Positions 1-7,466 of a stretch of 64,000 nt of DNA are shown here, in pieces; the first letter of the stretch is position 1, and each line of letters opens with the position of its first letter. The notes under the pieces are model-generated. The model saw only the letters and a list, made by a program, of their open reading frames with translations, searched no databases and was not told where the DNA came from. The DNA is from a virus, in IMG/VR virus record IMGVR_UViG_3300030102_007626, positions 35,562 through 99,561 of that record; one strand, written 5' to 3'. The position numbers and the translations under genes were made by a program.

Positions 1-770
1 GAAGTAACAAAGCTGACTACCCTCAGCTGAAAAAATTTAAACCCTCTGTAGGTAAACAAACAGTAAGAGTTGTACCATTTAAGTACAATAAGGATTATCC
101 TTTTACTGAAATGAAATTTTATTATAACATTGGTAAGTTTAGAATGCTTGCTTCTCCTTTAAATTGGGATGAAAAAGACCCAATTGCTGAGTTTGCAAAG
201 CAACTTAGAGGTACTAATGATAAGGAAAATTGGCGTTTAGCTAAAAAACTAGACCCTAAAACTCGTATATTTGTCCCTGTAGTTGTTAGAGGACAAGAAT
301 CAGAAGGAGTTCAAATGTGGGAATTTGGAAAATTAATTTATGAAGCATTCCTAAATTTAGCTGCTGATGAAGAAGTAGGTGATTTTACAGATATTGTAAA
401 TGGTAGAGATATTAAACTAGTTACTACTGGTCCTGATACTAATGGTACTAAATATAATGCTACTACAATTTCACCATCAATGAAACAAACCCCTTTATCA
501 ACTGATAAAGCACAAGTTGAAACGTTTTTAAATGATCAACAAAATCCTAAAGAAACATTCCGTCCACTTCCATTTGATACTCTTAAAGGTGCTCTTCAAG
601 AATGGTTATCACCTGAAGAAGATGAAGAAGGAGAAATTTCATCTGAACCCCCTGTAGGATTTGATGATGAAAAACCTGAATCAAACTATAGTCTTTCTAC
701 TAAAAAGAAAGAAACTAAAGTAGATAAGTTTGATGAAATGTTTGATAAAGAAGACGATTTACCATTTTAA
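1..770 (+). CDS. gp32: ssDNA-binding protein, gp32-like (5' end outside window)
   Basis: The frame is open from base 3 to the stop, so the true start lies upstream and the Met codon at 111 is internal. The visible 255 or so residues form a mixed charged/aromatic core followed by an acidic, disordered-looking tail ending DKFDEMFDKEDDLPF. An acidic tail of this kind is the hallmark of T4 gp32-type proteins, which coat ssDNA at forks and recruit replication partners through the tail. No cysteine is visible, so the zinc motif of T4 gp32 is absent from this part. uvsX starts 10 bases after the stop, which supports a replication/recombination role. Confidence 0.75.
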   Translation, partial: SNKADYPQLKKFKPSVGKQTVRVVPFKYNKDYPFTEMKFYYNIGKFRMLASPLNWDEKDPIAEFAKQLRGTNDKENWRLAKKLDPKTRIFVPVVVRGQESEGVQMWEFGKLIYEAFLNLAADEEVGDFTDIVNGRDIKLVTTGPDTNGTKYNATTISPSMKQTPLSTDKAQVETFLNDQQNPKETFRPLPFDTLKGALQEWLSPEEDEEGEISSEPPVGFDDEKPESNYSLSTKKKETKVDKFDEMFDKEDDLPF

Positions 771-780
771 ATAAAGTTAT

Positions 781-1857
781 ATGCCAAGAAAAAGAAAATC
801 ACTGTCTGAAGCAGTAGATAAGGAACTAAAATCTAGTTTTAATTTAAATAGTTTTAAAAATAAAAAGGGTTTAGCATCTAATGTAAAATTTAAAGCACAA
901 GACTGGGTACCACTTTCACCGGCATTTCAAGAAGTTACATCAGTACCAGGAATACCTTTAGGCCATATTGTTTTACTTAGAGGACATTCAGATACAGGAA
1001 AAACTACCGCGCTACTCGAGGCAGCAGTTGCTGCTCAAAAGCGTGGTATACTACCTGTTTTTATCATTACAGAAATGAAATGGTCATGGGAACATGCTAA
1101 AATGATGGGTTTTGAAGTTAATGAAATATTTGATGAAGAAACAGGTGAGTTAATTGATTATGAAGGTCAATTTCTTTATGTTGATAGAGAAACTATTAAC
1201 ACAATTGAAGATGTTGCTGCGTTTATTTTAGATTTAATGGATGAACAAAAGAAAGGTAATTTACCATATGATCTTTTATTTTTATGGGATTCAATTGGTT
1301 CTGTACCTTGTGAAATGTCTGTTAAATCAAACAAAAATAATAATGAATGGAACGCAGGTGCTATGTCAACTCAATTTGGAAATAATGTTAATCAGCGTAT
1401 TACATTATCACGTAAAGAAAGCTCAAAATACACGAATACTTTAGTTTGTGTCAATAAAGTTTGGGCAGCTAAACCTGTTGTACCTATGGGACAACCTAAA
1501 TTAATGAATAAAGGAGGATTTGCAATGTGGTTTGACGCTACATTTGTAGTAACATTTGGAAATATTGCAGACTCTGGTACTTCAAAATTAAAAGCTATCA
1601 AAGATGGTAAACAAGTAGAATTTGCTAAACGAACAAATTTACAAATTGATAAAAACCATATTAATGGTATACAATCTAGAGGAAGAATTATAATGACTCC
1701 TCATGGATTTATTACAGATACAGATAAAGATTTAAAGAAGTATAAAGAATCACAAGCAGAAGAATGGAGACACGTGTTAGGAGGAGGAGACTTTAATATA
1801 ATTGAAGAAAATTCCGATACTTCACAAGTTGAATCCTTTATAAACGAACCAGAATAA
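781..1857 (+). CDS. uvsX: UvsX/RecA-like recombinase
   Basis: The product (358 aa) is a RecA-family strand-exchange ATPase of the T4 UvsX type, used for recombination-dependent replication and repair. Walker A is GHSDTGKT at residues 68-75 and Walker B is LLFLWDS near 165-171. A later stretch, VCVNKVWAAKPVVP, sits where the L2/polymerisation core is expected. The length is close to T4 UvsX (about 390). The N-terminus is basic (MPRKRK). The gene lies between the SSB and nuclease genes, preceded by ATAAAGTTAT directly before the ATG, a start context repeated across the window. Confidence 0.93.
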   Translation: MPRKRKSLSEAVDKELKSSFNLNSFKNKKGLASNVKFKAQDWVPLSPAFQEVTSVPGIPLGHIVLLRGHSDTGKTTALLEAAVAAQKRGILPVFIITEMKWSWEHAKMMGFEVNEIFDEETGELIDYEGQFLYVDRETINTIEDVAAFILDLMDEQKKGNLPYDLLFLWDSIGSVPCEMSVKSNKNNNEWNAGAMSTQFGNNVNQRITLSRKESSKYTNTLVCVNKVWAAKPVVPMGQPKLMNKGGFAMWFDATFVVTFGNIADSGTSKLKAIKDGKQVEFAKRTNLQIDKNHINGIQSRGRIIMTPHGFITDTDKDLKKYKESQAEEWRHVLGGGDFNIIEENSDTSQVESFINEPE

Positions 1858-1864
1858 AAGTTAT

Positions 1865-2893
1865 ATGAAAAAAGACCTTCTAAATCTCCTAGATAATATT
1901 CAAGAAACAGGAGTAAAATTGCCACAACCTGAAAGATATATGCTTATCGACGGCCTAAATCTATTTTTTAGAAATTTTAGTGTTATAAGAGCTGTCAACC
2001 CCGATGGAGCACATATTGGGGGTTTAGGAGGATTTTTTCGTTCATTAGGTTTTTTAATTAAACAAATTCAACCAACTCAAGTATATGTTGTGTTTGATGG
2101 GGTTGGTTCTTCTAATAATAGAAAAAATATTATTCCTGAATATAAATCTAATAGAAATATTAATAGAATTACTAATTGGGATATATTTGATAATATAGAA
2201 GAAGAAGATCAAGCTAAAGTTGATCAAATTACTAGAATAATTCAATATTTAAAAACATTACCTGTAAAGACTATTTCAATTGATAAAGTAGAAGCAGATG
2301 ATATTATAGCTTATTTAGCTCAAACATTACCTACTAAACCTGATGATAGAGCTTTTATAGTATCTAGTGATAAAGATTATCTTCAATTAGTTGATAATAA
2401 TACTGTTGTTTATAGACCAATAGAAAAAGAATTTTATGTAGAACAAACAGTAAAAGATAAATTTAAAGTTACTCCACATAATTTTTTATTATATAAACTA
2501 TTAATGGGAGATAATTCAGATGGTATACCGGGTATAAAAGGATTAGGACTTAAAAAGTTATATAAATTATTCCCTGAACTTACAGAAAAAAACATGTCTT
2601 TTAATGATTTACTTAATTTATGTGAAAACAAATTAAAAAGTCATATAATATATGCTCGTGTTTTACATGACATAGAATTATTAGAAAATAAATATAAGGT
2701 TATGGATCTATCAAACCCTATGATAGATGATAAGGATAAAATATTTATAGATAAATTTGTAGAAAATACACCTATAAATTATTTACCTTCACAATTTATA
2801 GAAATGTATCAACAAGATCAACTTGGAGGTTTAATAAGAAATGTTGATATATGGATTAAAGAAGTTTTTGAAAATTTGTTGGAAAACAAATAA
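1865..2893 (+). CDS. rnh: 5'-3' exonuclease / RNase H (FEN/PIN type)
   Basis: The product (342 aa) belongs to the 5'-nuclease family that removes RNA primers and flaps from lagging strands, as T4 RNase H does. The family acidic motifs are clear: LIDGLNLFFRNF near residue 27, VVFDG near 75, KVEADDIIAYLA near 142, VSSDKDYLQL near 165, and the helix-hairpin-helix signature MGDNSDGIPGIKGLGLKK near 217. The N-terminal 25 residues precede the fold and look unstructured. It starts 8 bases after uvsX. Confidence 0.9.
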   Translation: MKKDLLNLLDNIQETGVKLPQPERYMLIDGLNLFFRNFSVIRAVNPDGAHIGGLGGFFRSLGFLIKQIQPTQVYVVFDGVGSSNNRKNIIPEYKSNRNINRITNWDIFDNIEEEDQAKVDQITRIIQYLKTLPVKTISIDKVEADDIIAYLAQTLPTKPDDRAFIVSSDKDYLQLVDNNTVVYRPIEKEFYVEQTVKDKFKVTPHNFLLYKLLMGDNSDGIPGIKGLGLKKLYKLFPELTEKNMSFNDLLNLCENKLKSHIIYARVLHDIELLENKYKVMDLSNPMIDDKDKIFIDKFVENTPINYLPSQFIEMYQQDQLGGLIRNVDIWIKEVFENLLENK

Positions 2894-2925
2894 AATATTT
2901 TTACATTTAAATAAAAGTTATAAAA

Positions 2926-4284
2926 ATGACGTTAAAATCAATTGACGAATACGGATCAGTCTTTCAAATGAAGGTTATTTCTTCATTGTTAACACATAAG
3001 AATTTTTTACAAAATATAAATGATGTTTTAGATAGTGAATATTTTACCAACCCAGCACATAAATGGATTATAAATGAAATATTAGATTATTACGAAAAAT
3101 ATCATACTACTATTTCAATGGATATTTTAAAAGTTGAAATGAAAAAAGTAGAAAATGAAGTACTTCAAGTTTCAATTAGAGAACAGTTACGTGAAGCATA
3201 TAAAGCAGATATAGAAGATTTAACTTATGTTCAAGAAGAATTTTCTGCATTTTGTAAAAATCAACAACTTAAAAAAGCACTATTAAATAGCGTAGATTTA
3301 CTTAAAGCAGGTGATTATGATTCTATAAAGTTTATGATTGAAGCAGCTATGAAAGCTGGTCAAGATAAAAATATAGGACATGAATATAGAAAAGACGTAG
3401 AGTCTAGATATAGAGAAGACCATAGAACAATTGTTCCAACTCCTTGGGAACCTATAAATCAATTAATACAAGGTGGTTTAGGTAATGGTGATTTAGGATT
3501 AATATTTGGTAATCCTGGAGGAGGTAAATCTTGGACATTAGTTGCTTTAGGAGGATTTGCTGTTAAATTAGGTTATAATGTAATCCATTATACTTTAGAA
3601 CTAAGTGAATCATATACAGGAAGACGATATGACGCTTATTTTACTAGTATAGCTGTAGATAATCTAGAAAAACATAAAACTAAAGTAGAAGAAGTAGTAC
3701 CTGAACTCCCAGGTGAATTAATAATTAAAGAATATCCTATGGGTAAAACTACTATGTCTACAATAGAAGCCCATATTAAAAAAGTTACTGATTTAGGAAT
3801 TAAACCTGATTTAATTCTTATTGACTATATTGACCTTCTTTCAACAAAAAAGAAAAATGTTGATCGTAAAGGAGAAATAGATGATATTTATACTAGTACA
3901 AAAGGATTAGCAAGACAGTTAAACATACCTATTTGGTCAGTTTCACAAGTAAATCGTGCAGGTGCTAAAGATAATGTCATAGAAGGAGACAAAGCAGCTG
4001 GTAGTTACGATAAAATGATGATTACAGATTTGTCTATATCCTTATCAAGAAAAAAAGAAGATAAAGTAAACGGAACAGGAAGATTTCACATTATGAAAAA
4101 TCGATATGGGATGGATGGCCTTACTTACCAAGTTGGTGTTGACACAACTATTGGGAAAATAGAGATTGGAGATGTTTATGATGATGAAGCTGATACTGTT
4201 ACACCTGGCTCTTCAAGTTATAATACTGTTGACGACTTAGATCGTCAAATGCTGAAAAACAAATTTTTTGAATTAAACACTTAA
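2926..4284 (+). CDS. gp41: replicative DNA helicase, DnaB/gp41-like
   Basis: The product (452 aa) is a hexameric RecA-fold helicase of the DnaB/gp41 family that unwinds duplex DNA 5'-3' ahead of the fork. A helical N-terminal domain (residues 1-150) precedes the motor. Walker A is GNPGGGKS at 195-202 and Walker B is LILID at 296-300. The VSQVNRAGAKD stretch corresponds to the H3 motif and KNRYGMDG to the conserved basic motif near the end. No primase domain is fused to it, and no gp61 primase is visible in the window. Confidence 0.92.
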   Translation: MTLKSIDEYGSVFQMKVISSLLTHKNFLQNINDVLDSEYFTNPAHKWIINEILDYYEKYHTTISMDILKVEMKKVENEVLQVSIREQLREAYKADIEDLTYVQEEFSAFCKNQQLKKALLNSVDLLKAGDYDSIKFMIEAAMKAGQDKNIGHEYRKDVESRYREDHRTIVPTPWEPINQLIQGGLGNGDLGLIFGNPGGGKSWTLVALGGFAVKLGYNVIHYTLELSESYTGRRYDAYFTSIAVDNLEKHKTKVEEVVPELPGELIIKEYPMGKTTMSTIEAHIKKVTDLGIKPDLILIDYIDLLSTKKKNVDRKGEIDDIYTSTKGLARQLNIPIWSVSQVNRAGAKDNVIEGDKAAGSYDKMMITDLSISLSRKKEDKVNGTGRFHIMKNRYGMDGLTYQVGVDTTIGKIEIGDVYDDEADTVTPGSSSYNTVDDLDRQMLKNKFFELNT

Positions 4285-4298
4285 TACTTTACTAAATT

Positions 4299-6161
4299 AT
4301 GACAAACCTTGACACCCCACAGAAAATCTTTTCAGATATTGTTGTGTATAACAAATACTCAAAATATTTACCTGAAAAACAAAGAAGAGAAACTTGGGAA
4401 GAGTTAGTAACTAGGAATAAAAATATGCATAAAGAAAAATTTCCTATGTTACAAAATGAAATTGAAGATCTTTATAAACTAGTTTATGATAAAAAAGTTC
4501 TTCCTTCTATGAGAAGTCTTCAATTTGCTGGAAAGCCTATTGGCATAAATAATTCTAGAATATTTAATTGTTCTTATTTACCAATTGAAAATTGGGTAGC
4601 TTTTAGTGAAACAATGTTTTTATTACTTTCAGGGTGTGGAGTTGGATATTCAGTACAAAAACACCATGTTGAAAAACTACCAGAAATAAAAAGGCCTACT
4701 AAAACAAGAAGATTTTTAGTTGGGGATTCAATAGAAGGTTGGGCTGATGCTGTAAAAGTATTAATGAAAAGTTATTTTGGTATTTCAAATTCAAGACCTA
4801 AATTTGATTTTAGAGATATTAGACCAAAAGGAGCAGAATTAATTACAGTAGGAGGAAAAGCCCCAGGACCAGAACCATTAAAAGAGTGTTTATTTCAAAT
4901 ACAAAAAGTACTTGATAGAAAAAAAGATGGTGAACAATTAAAACCAATTGAAGTCCATGATATTATTTGTCATATAGCTGATGCTGTACTATCAGGTGGA
5001 ATTAGAAGAGCAGCATTAATTTCATTGTTTGATCTACATGATGAAGAAATGTTAACATGTAAATATGGGAACTGGTGGGAAAATAACCCACAAAGAGGTA
5101 GGGCTAATAATTCAGCTGTTACTATTCGTTCAAAAGTTAGAAAAAAAGACTTTTTTAGTCTTTGGGAAAAAATAGTAGCAAGTAATTCTGGGGAACCTGG
5201 AATATATTTTTCAAATGATAAAGATTGGGGAACTAACCCATGCTGTGAAATTGCTTTACGTCCTTATCAATTTTGTAATCTTACAGAAGTAAATGTATCA
5301 AATATTGAATCACAAGAAGATTTAAATACTAGAGTAAAAGCCGCTTCTTTTTTAGGTACTTTGCAAGCAAGTTATACTGATTTTCATTATTTAAGAGATA
5401 TATGGAATAAAACAACAGAAAGAGATGCTTTGTTAGGTGTTGGAATGACAGGAATAGGTTCAGGAAAAGTTTTAAAATATAATTTAAAAGAAGCAGCTGA
5501 AGAAGCTAAGAAAACAAATGAAGAGATTGCTAGTATTATAGGTGTTAATAAAGCTGCTAGAGTTACAACAGTAAAACCATCAGGAACTAGTTCATTAGTA
5601 TTAGGTACTTCATCTGGTATTCACGCTTGGCATAATGATTATTATATTCGTAGAATGAGATTAGGTAAAAATGAAGCTTTATATCAATATTTAGCAAAAC
5701 ATCATCCTGAATTAGTAGAAGATGATTTCTTTAAACCAACTATACAAGCAGTAATTTCTATCCCTCAAAAATCACCTAAAGGTTCAATTTTAAGAACAGA
5801 ATCAGCAATTGATTTACTTGAAAGAACTAAGAAATTTAATATGGAATGGGTAAAAGAAGGGCATAGAAAAGGAGACAACACAAATAACGTATCTGCTACT
5901 ATATCAGTTAAACAAGAGGAATGGGAAAAAGTAGGACAATGGATGTGGGAAAATAGAAAAACATTTAATGGTTTATCTGTTCTACCTTATGATAATGGTA
6001 GTTATACACAAGCTCCTTTTGAAGACATTACTGAAGAAAAATATAATAAAATGAAGGGTCATTTAAATAATATTGATTTAACTCTAATCAAAGAAACTAC
6101 AGACGAAACAGACTTAAATGGTCAAGTTGCTTGTGCTGGAGGTGCTTGTGAAGTAATGTAG
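4299..6161 (+). CDS. nrdJ: class II (adenosylcobalamin-dependent) ribonucleotide reductase
   Basis: The product (620 aa) reduces ribonucleotides to deoxyribonucleotides using a B12-generated radical, supplying precursors for replication. It resembles monomeric class II enzymes of the Lactobacillus RTPR type. Key residues are visible: Cys91 (FNCSYLP) and Cys326 (FCNLTE) as the redox pair, Cys315 as the thiyl site and Glu317 in the NPCCEI motif, and a C-terminal thiol pair Cys612/Cys617 (ACAGGACEVM). A glycine is usual where Cys316 stands. Other family motifs are LSGGIRRAALISLFD and KPSGTSSLVLGTSSGIH. No small subunit is present, as expected for class II. Using it implies that the host makes or imports cobalamin. 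Confidence 0.9.
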   Translation: MTNLDTPQKIFSDIVVYNKYSKYLPEKQRRETWEELVTRNKNMHKEKFPMLQNEIEDLYKLVYDKKVLPSMRSLQFAGKPIGINNSRIFNCSYLPIENWVAFSETMFLLLSGCGVGYSVQKHHVEKLPEIKRPTKTRRFLVGDSIEGWADAVKVLMKSYFGISNSRPKFDFRDIRPKGAELITVGGKAPGPEPLKECLFQIQKVLDRKKDGEQLKPIEVHDIICHIADAVLSGGIRRAALISLFDLHDEEMLTCKYGNWWENNPQRGRANNSAVTIRSKVRKKDFFSLWEKIVASNSGEPGIYFSNDKDWGTNPCCEIALRPYQFCNLTEVNVSNIESQEDLNTRVKAASFLGTLQASYTDFHYLRDIWNKTTERDALLGVGMTGIGSGKVLKYNLKEAAEEAKKTNEEIASIIGVNKAARVTTVKPSGTSSLVLGTSSGIHAWHNDYYIRRMRLGKNEALYQYLAKHHPELVEDDFFKPTIQAVISIPQKSPKGSILRTESAIDLLERTKKFNMEWVKEGHRKGDNTNNVSATISVKQEEWEKVGQWMWENRKTFNGLSVLPYDNGSYTQAPFEDITEEKYNKMKGHLNNIDLTLIKETTDETDLNGQVACAGGACEVM

Positions 6162-6163
6162 TT

Positions 6164-6259
6164 ATGAGACATGATGATTGGATAACAAGATTGTATTATA
6201 ATCTAGATATTTCGCACTTGCCTATAGAGTCCTCTTATTTTACTTATATTTATAATTAA
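6164..6259 (+). CDS. possible 31-residue peptide
   Basis: This short ORF begins two bases after the nrdJ stop in the recurrent GTTATG context and fills most of the gap before the next gene. The peptide is aromatic-rich with no recognisable motif. The start context and position make it plausible, but coding is not certain. Confidence 0.35.
   Translation: MRHDDWITRLYYNLDISHLPIESSYFTYIYN
6247..6254 (+). promoter_or_regulatory. TATTTATA box before a leader-type gene
   Basis: The octamer TATTTATA lies 15 bases before the ATG at 6269. The same octamer occurs 6-16 bases before the starts at 7167, 26301, 31909 and 50694, three of which head leader-peptide genes. It may be a late promoter element. 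In DNA this AT-rich, chance is a real alternative. Confidence 0.35.
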
Positions 6260-6268
6260 ATTGTCTAA

Positions 6269-6781
6269 ATGCTTAAATTGAAAGATATATTACTTGAAGT
6301 ATTACAAGATATAACTCCTCAATTTCAAAACATATCTAAATATAACGGTACCCCTCTTGATACTATGTATGATTTTGGAGGATCAGATTATGTTAGTGTT
6401 AATCCTGAAAGTAAGGGTATTAAAAATATAATAGTAGTAGACATAGTAGACCCTTATATAGAGGATTTTGAAGATAAAAATATCTATTTTATTAAAAAAA
6501 ATTTATTTGTTCCTGTTAATTTACCAACACAAGCTAAAGAAATCCAAGCTAATAAACTAATAAGATATGCAGGCAATAAAGAAGATATTATTATAGATAA
6601 TATAGATAAACACCTTATAAAAGGAGGGATTCTTCGTATTTTTGAAGACTCAGATGAAGATGATAATTATGATTCATTAATGTTAAGAATAATAGAAAAA
6701 TTTAAATTAAAAGGGTATAGTGTTATTAAAATTGATGGTATTAACTATGGAGATGTAGAATTAGCTATTTTAAAAAAATAA
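6269..6781 (+). CDS. leader-type protein of unknown function (170 aa)
   Basis: The product opens with MLKLKDILLEVLQD, a short amphipathic leader ending in an acidic cluster like those of the genes at 27427 and 53165. The remainder has alternating strands and helices (KNIIVVDIVDP, HLIKGGILRIFED, KLKGYSVIKIDGI) in the order of a Rossmann-like or degenerate methyltransferase fold, but no SAM-binding glycine motif is visible. Function is unknown. The leader suggests a virion-associated protein, which is inference. Confidence 0.7.
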   Translation: MLKLKDILLEVLQDITPQFQNISKYNGTPLDTMYDFGGSDYVSVNPESKGIKNIIVVDIVDPYIEDFEDKNIYFIKKNLFVPVNLPTQAKEIQANKLIRYAGNKEDIIIDNIDKHLIKGGILRIFEDSDEDDNYDSLMLRIIEKFKLKGYSVIKIDGINYGDVELAILKK

Positions 6782-6812
6782 TTAGTAATATGTATAATCA
6801 AAAATAATAAGT

Positions 6813-7097
6813 ATGGAAAATGTAAAAATTGCTTTATTAATAGTTTTATCATATGTTAAAGAAGCTTTTAAATGGATTGGAAGAAAAATTAAAAGTTTTT
6901 TTGTATGGGTATTTAGTAAAACAACTATTGATGAGAAAGTTATAGAAGTTGCAGAAGAAATATCTGATCGTGCAAAAACTGTAAAAGAAGAATTAAAAGA
7001 CGTAAAAAAAGCTCTTGGTAATGTTGTAGAACAATCAAAAGACGTAGCGGGAGCAGTGAAAGGTAAAAAAAGAAGAGGTAGACCTAAAAAATCTTAA
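6813..7097 (+). CDS. small amphipathic/membrane protein with AT-hook-like tail
   Basis: The product (94 aa) has a hydrophobic N-terminal helix (residues 4-16), a basic aromatic stretch, a lysine/glutamate-rich helical middle that could form a coiled coil, and a tail KKRRGRPKKS with the GRP core of an AT-hook. AT-hooks bind the minor groove of AT-rich DNA, which suits this genome. Four other proteins in the window carry similar tails. It is the last gene before a strong terminator. Confidence 0.7.
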   Translation: MENVKIALLIVLSYVKEAFKWIGRKIKSFFVWVFSKTTIDEKVIEVAEEISDRAKTVKEELKDVKKALGNVVEQSKDVAGAVKGKKRRGRPKKS

Positions 7098-7120
7098 ATA
7101 GCTATTTATATTTTATTTAA

Positions 7121-7147
7121 AAGGTGTACGTTTGTATACCTTTTTTA
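7121..7147 (+). terminator. rho-independent terminator
   Basis: AAGGTGTAC, loop GTTT, then GTATACCTT form a 9-bp stem with one G-T pair, followed by a T run. It closes the replication block and precedes the envelope/lysis unit. Confidence 0.8.
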
Positions 7148-7155
7148 TATTTATA
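7148..7155 (+). promoter_or_regulatory. TATTTATA box before the holin-like gene
   Basis: TATTTATA lies directly after the terminator and 12 bases before the ATG at 7167, so it is well placed to restart transcription of the envelope/lysis unit. It is the same octamer as at 6247, 26281, 31886 and 50681. Confidence 0.4.
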
Positions 7156-7166
7156 CCTGATAATTA

Positions 7167-7466
7167 ATGTTTTATTTTAAAAAGTTTTTTATGAAAATTT
7201 ATAATTATATAAAAAATAGGATTATGGCTTTTAAAGACATGTTTAAAGACAAAAATGATGTAAATGAAAAAAATGTTATAGGATTTTTATCATTTGCAGT
7301 GATGGTATTATTTGCTGTTGCTGACCTAATAACAGGATATTTAGGTAAAGACTTAGTAGTTCAAGAATTTATTTATAATTCTTTTTTAGTAATTACTTTA
7401 GGATGTTTTGGTATAGCAGGAGTTGAAAAAATATTTTCTAAAAAAAATAACGAAGAAGAAGTATGA
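7167..7466 (+). CDS. small two-TM protein, holin-like
   Basis: The product (99 aa) has a basic N-terminus and two hydrophobic segments (about residues 39-56 and 66-84) separated by a short polar loop (GKDLVVQEF), ending in a charged tail. Size, topology and position at the head of a unit that also encodes an endolysin and a spanin-like protein suggest a holin, which would permeabilise the inner membrane at lysis. There is no family-specific motif to prove it. Internal Met codons at 7191 and 7224 are alternative starts. The stop overlaps the next start (ATGA). Confidence 0.6.
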   Translation: MFYFKKFFMKIYNYIKNRIMAFKDMFKDKNDVNEKNVIGFLSFAVMVLFAVADLITGYLGKDLVVQEFIYNSFLVITLGCFGIAGVEKIFSKKNNEEEV

